Assembly: GCA_003586115.2 (NCBI GenBank)
Contig: QVOM02000034.1
Span: forward strand, 136,810,941 to 136,874,940
Source: Salvator merianae
Lineage: Eukaryota > Chordata > Lepidosauria > Squamata > Teiidae
Length of the DNA: 64,000 nucleotides
Reading direction: 5' to 3'
Position numbers and translations under genes: made by a program. Under the pieces are notes generated by a model. It saw only the letters and a program-made list of their open reading frames with translations, was not told the DNA's origin and did not search any database. Shown piece after piece: positions 34,711 through 43,719 of this stretch (the stretch's first letter is position 1; each line of letters opens with the position of its first letter).

Positions 34711-35346
34711 CTAGCCCCGGGCGTCAAAGGGGCTAGTAGCCCCGGGTGGCAAAGCGGCTGGCTATGCCACTGAGCTGCTCCCAGTACATCTGTGGAGCAG
34801 GATTTTGTGTTTCACAGCTAGTAGCAATCAGAAGTAGCTATAGCCTGCTCCCAATCATGATGGCCTCTGCAAAGTGTGGATGCACTTCACTAGTGAATGT
34901 CTGCGTGCTCATTAGTGAAAAGTGCAAACACTGCCAAAGGCTACTAGCTGTGGACACTAAATCATTGTTCAGATCTGTACCAGGAGCAGCTGGAATGCTC
35001 CTTGCATGCGGTGTTCATATCTAGTTCCGGGTGCAATGCTGCAGGCCATGGCACAGTGCAGCTCCACCTGCACAGTCATGTGTTACATCTCTGGTCGTGA
35101 TGGCAGCAGCAGGATGTTTTCATGACTGCTGTCATGGCAGGCAACCAGCATTCACACTGTGAATGCTGGATGGGGCCAGTTTGTGGCTGTTCCAACCCTT
35201 GCAGGTCTGTTCCACCTTAGAAAGTTGGAATTCTACCATTCTAAGGTCAAAAGTGAGAACAGGTCCAAAGTTTGAACTAGTTACTTTGTAGTTTGAATCT
35301 CAATGCTCTCGATGGTGCTACTCTAAGGGCTTTCTGTGCTTACCTT

Positions 35347-36177
35347 AGATTTTGGCTGTGTTCAGACTAGCGATTTTTAAAATCGCCTGCATAAAAGGAG
35401 CGGATAATTCCTGGGTGCACAGGGAAAAGCCTTCCACGCATACTTACTGATGAGACGATTCACTGATCTAACATCAAGGCCTGCAATGGGAGCTGCTCAC
35501 TGATTGGCCACTCCCCACCTCTCTGCTAAGCAGCTCCCCAAGTCATTAACTCCTTAACTGCCAGAATTTTCTCAGGTTCACCAGATCCCTGATCTCCCCA
35601 TTTACCGAAGCCTCAGGGAACCGGAGCAGAGGGCAGAGAGGGAGACATTTCCTTTGGAAAAGGGAAAACCCTGGCAGTTAAGGACTTGCATGGAAGCTGC
35701 TTCTGCAGAGAGGCAGGAAGTGGATGCATCAGTTGAACTGAGCAGAGGGAGAGATTTGCCAGCATGGGGACAAAAGGGGAGGGAGAGATTTGCTGGTGTG
35801 GAGAAACTTTTCAACCCCCTTGCCTTCTGTAGTTAAAAAAGCACGCTGGACTTTAGTAGCTAGGGGCTTTCTCCCACGCCTCACTACTGATGTCTTTTTT
35901 TATCTACAGAATGCAGGGAGTTTGAAAAGTTTCCCCGTGCCGGCAAGAGCTCATTGGCCCCCTCCCTTCTTGTGCTATTGTCCCACGGATTCCTGCAAGG
36001 CTCTGATTGGTTGTGGTGCTCCCCAAGGTGCCCCAAATCACAGAACAGCCGAATATAGAAGCGCTGACCCAGGCAGCCTCCAAGAGGCACAGAGACGGAT
36101 TTACCAAAGACCTTTATGAACGCCGCAGCTTCCGTGCGACTGGAAGTCATCCAAAATAGCCCATCTGATCACACCCT
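35347..36177. mobile_element. Possible DNA-transposon remnant with GGCTGTGTTCAGAC ends
   Basis: The left GGCTGTGTTCAGAC and the reverse complement of the right end (GGGTGTGATCAGAT) match at most positions. The flanks (TTAGATTT left, TTAGATAA right) are suggestive but misaligned. The interior has no recognised coding region. Boundaries are tentative. Confidence 0.4.
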
Positions 36178-36189
36178 TAGATAAGTCAA

Positions 36190-36307
36190 CAGTGTAGTCT
36201 TCTTTATTGCCTCTTTTGTCTGCACACTGGTGTGGACTAGAGAAGCCCCACCCCCTGCTAGTACACTCTGTCTGAACCAGACAGAACGTAATCCAGATCA
36301 GAAGGTT
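36190..36307. mobile_element. MITE split by an L1 insertion (left part)
   Basis: CACCCCCTGCTAGTACACTC and GACAGAACGTAATCCAGATC match the intronic copy near 6080-6130. The element resumes after the L1 at 37732 and reaches an end-like CTGCAGAAATGCCCT near 38060. Confidence 0.55.
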
Positions 36308-36325
36308 AAAAATGGCCTCCTGATC

Positions 36326-37713
36326 AAGATGCAAAAGAAAGAGGAGGGTGGGATCTTCCAAATTTAAAATTATACTATGCCGCTTGCTGTTTGAACTGGA
36401 TTGCTAAATGGTTTTGGCTAAGAGATAAAAGATTGTTGCAGTTGGAAGGCTTTGATTTAAGATATGGTTGGCACGGTTACTTATGGTATGACAAGACAAA
36501 GGTAAATGCTGCCTTTAAGAATCATTATGTAAGACATGCGTTATGGATGATTTGGAGCAAATATAAAAGTAAATTGTACCTTAAAATACCAATGTGGGTT
36601 TCACCACATGAAGATTTGTTTAAAGAATTTGGGAGAAGAGAAAAATGGATCAAATATGAAGAGGTGTTGAGTAAAAATAATGAAACAGATGATTTTTTTC
36701 TTGAAAACAAGAGAACAGTTAAACTAGGAGGGGTTAGAGGTACAATGGCTAATGTATGCTCAATTGATGGATGTTTTTAAAAAAGATAAAAGAAGGATGA
36801 ATTTTGAATTAGAAAGACAGAAATGGGAAGAATAATTGGAAAAAGAAGAAAGGGGGATTATAGGGGTACTGTATGATTTCCTTTTGAAAATAGAATTAGA
36901 ACAAGAGCAAGTTAAAGAATGTATGATAACGTGGGCAAAATTTTTTGGCTATAATATTTCATTGGATCAATGGGAAAAATTGTGGACTAAAGATACGAAA
37001 TTTACTGTATGTAATATGTTGAAAGAGAATATATATAAGATGATGTATGGATGGTACTTAACACCTTTTAGAATCTCAAAAATGTATCAAGGCATGTCAA
37101 GCAAGTGTTGGAAATGTAAGAAGCATGAGGGTACTTTTTATCATATGTGGTGGACTTGTACAAAAACCAAAAAATTGGGGGTTCAAATTTATACAGTTAT
37201 GCAGAAAGCCTTTAAGACAAACATTCCTTTTAAACCGGAAGTATTCCTACTGGGGATAATAGAAAATAATGTTGAGGGTGTCAATGTGTTATTGCAAAAT
37301 ATGGTAACTGCAGCCAGAATTGTATATGCTCAGAAGTGGAAAGGGGAGAAAATACCAATGGTGGGTGATTGGTTAGTTAAAATGATGGAGCTTGCCAAGA
37401 TGGACAACTTGACAAAGCTTTTGAGAAATAAGACAGTTAATAGGTTTTACAGAAACTGGAAACCCTTTACTCACTTTCTGCAAGAGCTGGACAATGGGCT
37501 TGTGATTGCTGGATTTGAAGAGTGATGACGAAAGAAGACATTCGGTGGAGAAAAAAATAGAAAGAGAATAGGAGGGTGAGAAATATGAAGTATAGAAGAA
37601 ACTGTCAATGAAAGACGAAGTCAACAATTATACTGATATAAGAATGTTTAATGTAGAATGTAATTTTATATATCTGAAATGTATCAATAATAAAACATTT
37701 TAAATAAATTTTA
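36326..37713 (+). mobile_element. 5'-truncated L1 LINE, ORF2 C-terminal region plus 3' end
   Basis: The coding strand carries the L1 ORF2 C-terminal part: KLWTKDTKFTVCNMLKENIY, YGWYLTPFRISKMY, then the cysteine-rich CWKCKKHEGTFYHMWWTC at about 37109-37160 and LLQNMVTAARIVYAQKW. The frame is broken near 36778 (shift at a T5A6 run) and by a TAA near 36831, so it is dead. It ends with AATAATAAAACATTTT and an A-rich tail. An 18-bp target duplication AAAAATGGCCTCCTGATC flanks it (36308-36325, 37714-37731), showing target-primed insertion into a MITE. Confidence 0.92.
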
Positions 37714-37731
37714 AAAAATGGCCTCCTGATC

Positions 37732-38065
37732 CAGGTTATCAGAGGACCTAGTTAAACTGGTCCACTGGTGTACTAGCTACTATTCAATCAGATCACAGAG
37801 GCATGCAGAAAGGCATGCCTCCCGGTAGTCCAGTTCACCAGGGTACCCATTTCAGTGGTGCACTTTGTTCTGCTGTCAAAATGGGTCATCGGGGGCTCCA
37901 AGGCCAGGAACTTTCAGTCCTGGCTGCAAAGACATGAAAGCTAGATGAAAATAGTTGTCACACTTCAGACAGTGTTGTTCTGATCCAAGACCTGCCCTGA
38001 TTCAGACCAAAGGGTGTTTTTTGACCCGAATCATCAAAGCCATATCAAGGCAGGTAACTGCAGAA
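37732..38065. mobile_element. MITE split by L1 (right part)
   Basis: Continues the pre-insertion sequence. ATCACAGAGGCATGCAGAAA and TTTCAGTGGTGCACTTTG match the bodies of copies at 24350-24430 and 38620-38700. It ends near CTGCAGAAATGCCCT. Confidence 0.55.
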
Positions 38066-38077
38066 ATGCCCTAAAGC

Positions 38078-38290
38078 TTCATACGCACACATGAAACAAA
38101 TGTCTTGAAAGCAGCCTAGAGGTGGTAGTGTGCAGACACTAGTATTTCCATTCCAGCTCTAATTCACTTCAAAGACCAATAAAAGTGCATTTTCTGGCCT
38201 TTAATGTGAATTATAGGCAGTAGGGTGCACCTGCTACCACCTCTAAGACACTTTCAAATCATTTCTTTATTGTGTGCAGATGCAGCCTGA
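38078..38290. mobile_element. MITE, TGCATCCACACACAG-ended family (copy 2)
   Basis: CTAGAGGTGGTAGTGTGCAG and its inverse GCTACCACCTCTAAGACACT flank the centre. AAGTGCATTTTCTGGCCTTT and AATGTGAATTATAGGCAG match the copies at 30.3 and 47.1 kb. Confidence 0.6.
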
Positions 38291-38305
38291 GAGCTCAGCA
38301 ACTAG

Positions 38306-38496
38306 GGCCCTTTCTGCACTGACTTGCAATCCAGAATAGGAGCCCCTGTAGTCAGCTTCTGGGGCTCAATAGTCCACTCATTAATGTGCATCTGTGAGCC
38401 TGGCCCTTTCTGCACTGACTTGCAATCCAGAATAGGAGCCCCTGTAGTCAGCTTCTGGGGCTCAATAGTCCACTCATTAATGTGCATCTGTGAGCC
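38306..38496 (+). repeat. Exact tandem duplication of a ~96-bp MITE end
   Basis: Two back-to-back units, 38306-38401 and 38402-38496, agree at every base over 95 positions. Each starts GGCCCTTTCTGCACTGACTT and ends CATCTGTGAGCC. Identity of this degree in a worn repeat implies a recent duplication or an assembly duplication. Confidence 0.95.
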
Positions 38497-38926
38497 CCAC
38501 TACTGATATGCTCCATCCACACTGGACAAAGAGTAATCCCAATCAGAGAGGCCCCTGATCTGGATAACTGGTAGTCCGCAACATCAAGGACTACTGGCAA
38601 AACAGCTTGGCCCTATCTAGATCACGGAGGTATGCAGAAGGCACATCTCCATCTTCTGGACCACCAGGAGACCCCTTTCATCAGCACACCAAAGCAAGTC
38701 ACTGAAATGGGTTCCTTGGTGGCTCTGAGACTAAGAAATTTCATTTCTAGCCTTTCAGAGTGCTTGGAGCCCAACCCCAAAGCTCATGTGAGCTGGTCTG
38801 GACCAGTGTTGTAGTGCAGACAGCATTCTTCCAGACCACATCTTTCCATGGTCTGAACCAGCAAGCCTGGCTCATGCAAACCCACTGGTTTGGACCATGG
38901 AGAGACGAGTGCAGAAAAGCCCTAGG
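38306..38926. mobile_element. MITE of the GGCCCTTTCTGCAC-ended family
   Basis: The left end is GGCCCTTTCTGCAC (duplicated, see the tandem entry) and the right end GTGCAGAAAAGCCC. TAG flanks both sides, compatible with a 3-bp target duplication. The interior CTAAGAAATTTCATTTCTAG is a short hairpin also seen, in diverged form, at 6190-6220. Non-coding. Confidence 0.65.
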
Positions 38927-40505
38927 TTAGTAAAAGTTTTCCAGAGCAGGGCAGCTGTAAGAGAAAATTTCATTAGTGGATTAAAAAAAAATCTGTATGG
39001 AAATGCAACAGCAAGCTAAAATAATCTTGGACTCAAGACCCCTGGAGGCTGTATGATTTGCAATCAGATCCAGTTCTCAAAGCATTATTCCTGGACAGCC
39101 CCCACCTGTAACTCTACCTCTGATGGGCCATAGAAAATTTTCTCAGATTGCTTGAAGACATAAATCCTTCTGAGGAACCCCCTGACACTTAACAAACATT
39201 GTGGTATTATTAAGGCATAAATCCCGTGTCATCGCACCAAACAGACTGTGGCTGTTGAGTTAAATGAATCAAGATGGACTCTTAACTATTCCCAAACATG
39301 ATTGGAGGCAAGTTGCACATGATAGGCCTGAAGAGAAAGGCTTTTGTACAGCTATTTATCATGTTTCCTCACATCATAAACTGATCTACTGAATTGTAAA
39401 TCAAAATGTTGGCAGTGGCCTCATGAGTTTTCTTTTCCACCCCCTCTGTGCCATGAATCAGTGGATTTTGTACTGTGTTTTGAGGAATATTATTAAGAGC
39501 TCCGTAATGCTCAACAAACTTCTATGAAATCCATCTCCTCTTTCCTTTACCTCTGCCCTTTGTTCCTCCTCTGTCATAAGCTTGAGCAGCCATATAGACC
39601 TGTTAGGTATGTTGTAGGCTTTGAACTCAGTTCCTACAGTGAGGCACAGCATGAACTGAATGTGTGCTCTCAAAAATGTCTGCTCCCAGAATTCTCTGCA
39701 AAACCCTGAGGCTCTGTGGCATTGCCAAGATGAACCTCACGAGACAAACTGACAAGGCAAGGATTCCTTAAGAATATACATGAAGGCTGCTGAGACTTAT
39801 CCACCTACACTATCCATATGCCACAGGGAAAAGGGAAGAAAAAGACAGGGAGGTTGAAAGAAAAATCACATATTCCCCTCACCAGCAGAGGCGGAGGAAA
39901 GAGAAAGGAAATGTGTGAGGCAAAATCATTCCACCACCACAGCTGAGCAGCAGCTGCCTTTGTGCAGAGCAAAACTGAAGAGAAAAGAGAGGATAGAAAA
40001 GAGAGTAAAAATGATAGTGGTGATGGAGGGACAGCTTTTGCCCATCCATCAAGGAGGTGCAGCCAATCACTTGCATTCATGCGCCCACACACTCCTCCCA
40101 CTGTTCTGTCACAGCCTTACCACATTCACTGCTAAGCTTCAGAATGCTGTGCAGACCATTCCCTGCCAACCCAGCTGCTTCTAAAACAACACACCTCTGA
40201 TTTCCTTAAGGAGCCCTTCCCAGTTTAAAAGAACATGATCTGGATAAAGTAAAAGCTTTGCAAAATGGAGTGACACGCCCTATTGTTTTGATCCTTCCAA
40301 AAGTAGAGGAAAGGGAGTATATCTATTATGTGAATAAATACAATAAGGTCCTTGAGAGATTTAGGCAACATCTACATAAGAGCCTAGATGCTACCCCAGC
40401 CAGCCCAAGACTAGGGTGTCTGCACATCTGGATGCAGAGGTGTGAGAAAGTGCCTTACATGAGGCCTAGATTAAAGGGGTCTGTGTGTGTGTTGGCATGT
40501 GACAT

Positions 40506-40536
<31 letters not shown>

Positions 40537-42254
40537 ACTGGACTAAAATGATCAACTTCCTACAGAATGGAAGGTTCCAGGGAGATGATTTTGTGTTGGA
40601 AAGGAAGTGGATGAGAAAGTTGGCCATTTTGGACCAGCATGAAAATAGGCTCCATAATCTGGCTGTGTGAGGCACTTTCTCACTTCTCTGTCCCTCTACA
40701 CGAAGGGGGAAGAAACGCATGTGGAAGGTGGCAGACACTGTGCACGTGTGTTTGCCGTGCCTCTTTGCATCTCTTGCCATTAGGGCAACTTGCACATATT
40801 TTATGTGAGGTGCTCCTTTGGTGAGCTGCATTCCACCCTAATGGGGATGCAACCATTGTCTCATGCTAATACAGTGTACGCAGCATTTCCAGTTACACAT
40901 GCATTTTGAAAATCTACTTTCTGAAAGGTGAGTAGGTTGTCAGGTCTTGAGTCACTTTGCATAGCTGATTAAAATTGTATTTCTGAAGCTAGCTAGCAGC
41001 AGGAGGTTAAGCAGGCAGGGATATGATTACAAGCTGATGGATAGACCAGGCAGGACTGGATTCAAGATCATAGAATAAGTTCTGATGTCACATGTGAATT
41101 GAGCCACAGGGTAGGTTCACAGAATGGCTAAAGCTCAAAGCTTTCTGGGAGGAATGAATTACAGAAGTGAAACAAAGTAAGCCATAGCAAAGAAAACTGG
41201 GCCAACCACAAACACTTTAACTGGCCTCTTCCATGCTATCTTATGAAGACAACAATCTTGAACTGTTTTAGAGGCTGCTGAAAGGAAGAAGAATGAAAGA
41301 ACATTGCTGTAAAAGCACACTCAGAAACCATACCTCATAAGGTTAACATGCTTACTTGATGGCTCTGCATTCACCCTTAAGAAGAAAAGGACTTGCATAG
41401 TTATAGCTATAAACAAGTAAGGTCACTGGAGTGTATAACAAGCCCATGTAATCCCTTCCCCCCTCTAAGATTTTAGTATGAAAAGCCAAGGTGGGTTGTG
41501 AAAGCCTCAGTTCATCTGATTGTTCAGTCTCATGTAATCATACTAAGTGGGAAAGTGAAACCATACCTATTCACTTTGTGCATGGGCCTGCCCCTTCTGT
41601 GGGTATTGGGAAGCATGCATTCGGAGGAGGTGCACCCCATTGCATGAATCTGAGCTTTCAATCCTAATCTACTTCACAAAACAATTATGAGGATGAAACA
41701 GAATGGAGGAGAAACCTATTCTCAGAAGAAAGAGAATATCAGTGGAGCAAATATGCCATGAGCAGTTAACACTGCAACCTGTGGGAGTGGCCAACATGAA
41801 CTCTGTAAGCTGCTCCATTACAGACATGCCTTCCATGCATGAACAGAACAGGGGACACTGCACACAGAATAGGAAGGCATGACTCCATGTGAGATGCAAA
41901 ATTTCTGAAAATTCAGCAGTTGTTCTTTTAAGATTTAAACTTATCAACAAGTCAGTTACATAAGAATACTTTCTATAAGCTTCTGTGTGCTATTCTGTCT
42001 TTTTTGTGTTTTTCAGAGCTATAAGTCCCAGAAGAGTATGTCTGTCCTATGGCCACAGCAGAAGACATCTGGGGAGAGGTTGTCTCTGCAGAAGCCCCCC
42101 TGTCAGAGAACACTTCTCAATTTCCATGTCCAGCACATAAGGGTGTCTGCAGAAGCTGTGGATGAGCTTCTTGCCCTCTGAGCACTCTTTCACAGCCTCC
42201 TCAGGCATCTTGGGCAGACAGTGTGCTATTTGGTGCATGTAACAAACCTATTTC
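38927..42254. other. Intergenic, nothing beyond simple repeats
   Basis: A (GA)n run lies at 40506-40532. Open frames at 39805-40101 and 40466-40831 (minus) show no family features. 41960-42200 has an acceptor-like TTTTTCAG followed by an open frame, but no matching protein is recognised. Confidence 0.4.
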
Positions 42255-42349
42255 TGAAAGCATCTGCACACAGTAAAAAAAAATGGTTCAAAAGAAGCTT
42301 AGAGGTGGTACTGTCCACATGCTAGTGCCTTAATCACATTGAAAGCCAG
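42255..42349. mobile_element. MITE, TGCATCCACACACAG-ended family (copy 3, left part)
   Basis: GCATCTGCACACAGTAAAAA and CTTAGAGGTGGTACTGTCCA lead up to the Gypsy insertion. The other half follows the Gypsy 3' LTR at 47054-47190. The junction of the two halves reconstructs the order seen in the copies at 30.3 and 38.1 kb. Confidence 0.65.
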
Positions 42350-42854
42350 TGTCAGCATGGCCCTTTCTGCACTTGGACTTATTCCAGATTATATCTCAGA
42401 ATAGAGACCTGCCATCTGCATGCTAGTGCAGACTATGGTAGACCCTGGGCAAGACCTTTAATAGTTTGCACTAGCATGCGCATAGCAGGTCCCTATTCTG
42501 GGATATAATCCACAATAAGGCCAAGTGCAGAAAGGGCCCATGTTGGCCACCGCACAGCCATCTTTTCATCATCTCAGCCTTGCTTGGTTGCTTTTCTCAC
42601 TGATCCAATGTTTCCCCTTGTTATTGGTTAGCTGGAATGCTGGGGGCTTGGGAGCCTGGATGTTTTGTCTACCAGGTACTGGGGCAGGGAGGCGTGGGAA
42701 AGGAGAAAGATTTGAAATGGTATGTATGCCTATAGCTAGCAACCATCCTTTGTATTCTGCTATTGCAAGTAAAGAACATAAGACTTCTCTACTTGGCCCA
42801 TGTCTTGACTTTTTGAGGCCTAGAGAAAAGGGCCTAAGGTGTTGAATTCTGACA
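42350..42854 (+). repeat. Gypsy 5' LTR, interrupted by a MITE
   Basis: Starts TGTCAGCAT, is interrupted at 42359-42541 by a 180-bp MITE plus its CAT duplication, resumes GTTGGCCACCGC, and ends GAATTCTGACA. Apart from the insertion it aligns throughout with the 3' LTR, with scattered substitutions. An AGTAAAGAACATAAGACTTC stretch near its 3' part matches AATAAAGAAAGAACATGAGA in the other LTR, where AATAAA is a plausible polyadenylation signal. Confidence 0.92.
42359..42538. mobile_element. 180-bp foldback MITE inside the Gypsy 5' LTR
   Basis: The ends GGCCCTTTCTGCACTTGG and CCAAGTGCAGAAAGGGCC are perfect complements, and complementarity continues for about 80 bp per arm (ATTATATC.CAGAATAG.GACCTGC; GCATGCTAGTGCA). 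A CAT duplication flanks it (42356-42358, 42539-42541). The 3' LTR of the same Gypsy copy reads TGTCCGCACGTTGGCC at this place without insertion, which fixes the boundaries and the 3-bp duplication. Confidence 0.92.
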
Positions 42855-43002
42855 GAACCAGTTATTTATGTAACTTACAATGGCTCCGAAAGCCAAAAAC
42901 AGGTTACCCATAGAACTCTTCCACTGAAAGCTTTTGTGGCCTAACACGTGCAGGACTTATAATTCCTAATGGTCCAAACCTCATATTATCCTATCAACCT
43001 TA

Positions 43003-43719
43003 GGCCTGTTTGCACTGTCCACACTAGCCCAGTCTAGCGTGGAACGGACCCCATCATGCAGACACCGTCTGCACGATGGGGCCTGAGAACAGACCCCAAG
43101 CCGGATAATGGTGTTCGCCAGTGCGAACGCCATCATCTGGCCTGACGGTCACCACGCAGCGGCCAGCAAGCGTCAGCTGCTGCCATGGCGACCAGGAGGC
43201 CCGCGCCGTGATGATGTCATCACGGCGCGCCGCGCGGGCCTCCCAGTCGCCTTGCCAGTAGCCTGACGTTGTGGAGGCCGCTGCTGCCCGCTGCGCCCGC
43301 AATCGGGCACCAGAACGCCGGACGGGGCACAGTGCCGCCTCGTCCAGCATCCCTGGCCCGATTGCGGTGGCGTGGGCTGGATCGCAGCCTCGTACGGGCC
43401 CATTCGGCCCGTGCGAAGCAGCGGACTCCATTGCCCAGCATGCATTGCGCGATCACATGATCGCGCAATGCATGCTGGGCAGGCTGATGGCCCAGAAGAT
43501 GGCCGCCACCACGGACAGGAAGGTAGGTGTGAATGGCTCCTCACCTGAAGCTCGCTTTGAGCTTCAGGTCAGGATTCAGACAGCTACCTTCCTGTCTGGC
43601 ACTAGTAGCGATCGGCAGCGGATCAAGTCCGCTGCCGGTCGCTACGAGCGTCCACGGGTGCAAAAGCACTTCACTAGTGGGCGTTCCTGACACTCACTAG
43701 TGTGAAGTGTGAAAAGGCC
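43003..43719. mobile_element. 717-bp GC-rich multi-hairpin transposon inside Gypsy
   Basis: Begins GGCCTGTTTGCACTGTCC and ends AGTGTGAAGTGTGAAAAGGCC, related to the GGGCCTGTTCACAC family. Unlike its AT-rich surroundings it is GC- and CpG-rich and contains serial palindromes, including one with 23-bp arms at 43433-43480 and one around 43202-43230 (GCCGTGATGA/TCATCACGGC). Open frames here (for example 43271-43690) are chance frames. The target duplication is unclear: CTTA is on the left and CCTTG on the right. Confidence 0.75.
43433..43480. repeat. Perfect 48-bp palindrome
   Basis: The 23-bp arms beginning GCCCAGCATGCATTGCGCGA are exact complements around a 2-bp CA centre. It would extrude as a hairpin with essentially no loop. 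Confidence 0.95.

Larger units (their letters stand above)
34019..34772. mobile_element. GC-rich hAT-type non-autonomous element
   Basis: The left end is CACTGGCGTAGC and the right end GCTATGCCACTG, terminal inverted repeats of the CAGTGGCGTAGC type. A perfect 8-bp duplication AGCTGCTC flanks it (34011-34018, 34773-34780), as expected for hAT. The 754-bp interior is overwhelmingly G+C with many CpGs and holds a minisatellite. Long frames on both strands (up to 253 codons) are compositional: Pro/Arg/Gly/Ala-rich repeats with no domain. A 281-bp relative is at 50137. Confidence 0.85.
33677..35266. mobile_element. Composite MITE, GGGCCTGTTCGCAC...GTGAGAACAGGTCC, host of a hAT insertion
   Basis: The ends are imperfect inverted repeats and AAA flanks both sides (33674-33676, 35267-35269). 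A second end-like GGGCCTTTCTGCACTTTCC occurs inside at 33744, and CACTAGTGAATGTCTGCGTG / AGTGAAAAGTGCAAAC near 34890-34935, so more than one related element is probably nested. The arms TGTACTGGGAGCA (33994-34006) and TGCTCCCAGTACA (34776-34788) formed a hairpin before the hAT element entered it. Confidence 0.55.

Noticed and set aside
33966..34736. Long overlapping open frames on both strands (up to 253 codons) rich in Pro, Arg, Gly and Ala
   Set aside because: They are produced by the GC-rich minisatellite in a hAT element. Frames are open on several registers at once, the peptides are repetitive, and no domain, splice or start context supports translation.
35347..36177. Firm call of an 8-bp target duplication TTAGATTT/TTAGATAA
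   Set aside because: The two strings are misaligned by several bases relative to the inverted ends, so only a tentative element is reported.
41960..42200. Possible exon after a TTTTTCAG acceptor-like tract
   Set aside because: The open frame (41987-42181) has no recognisable homologue, and a minus-strand frame overlaps it. Such acceptor-like tracts are common by chance.
43054..43690. Open frames and a CpG-island-like block at 43.0-43.7 kb
   Set aside because: The block has transposon ends, serial palindromes and sits inside a Gypsy element. Frames on both strands are compositional.
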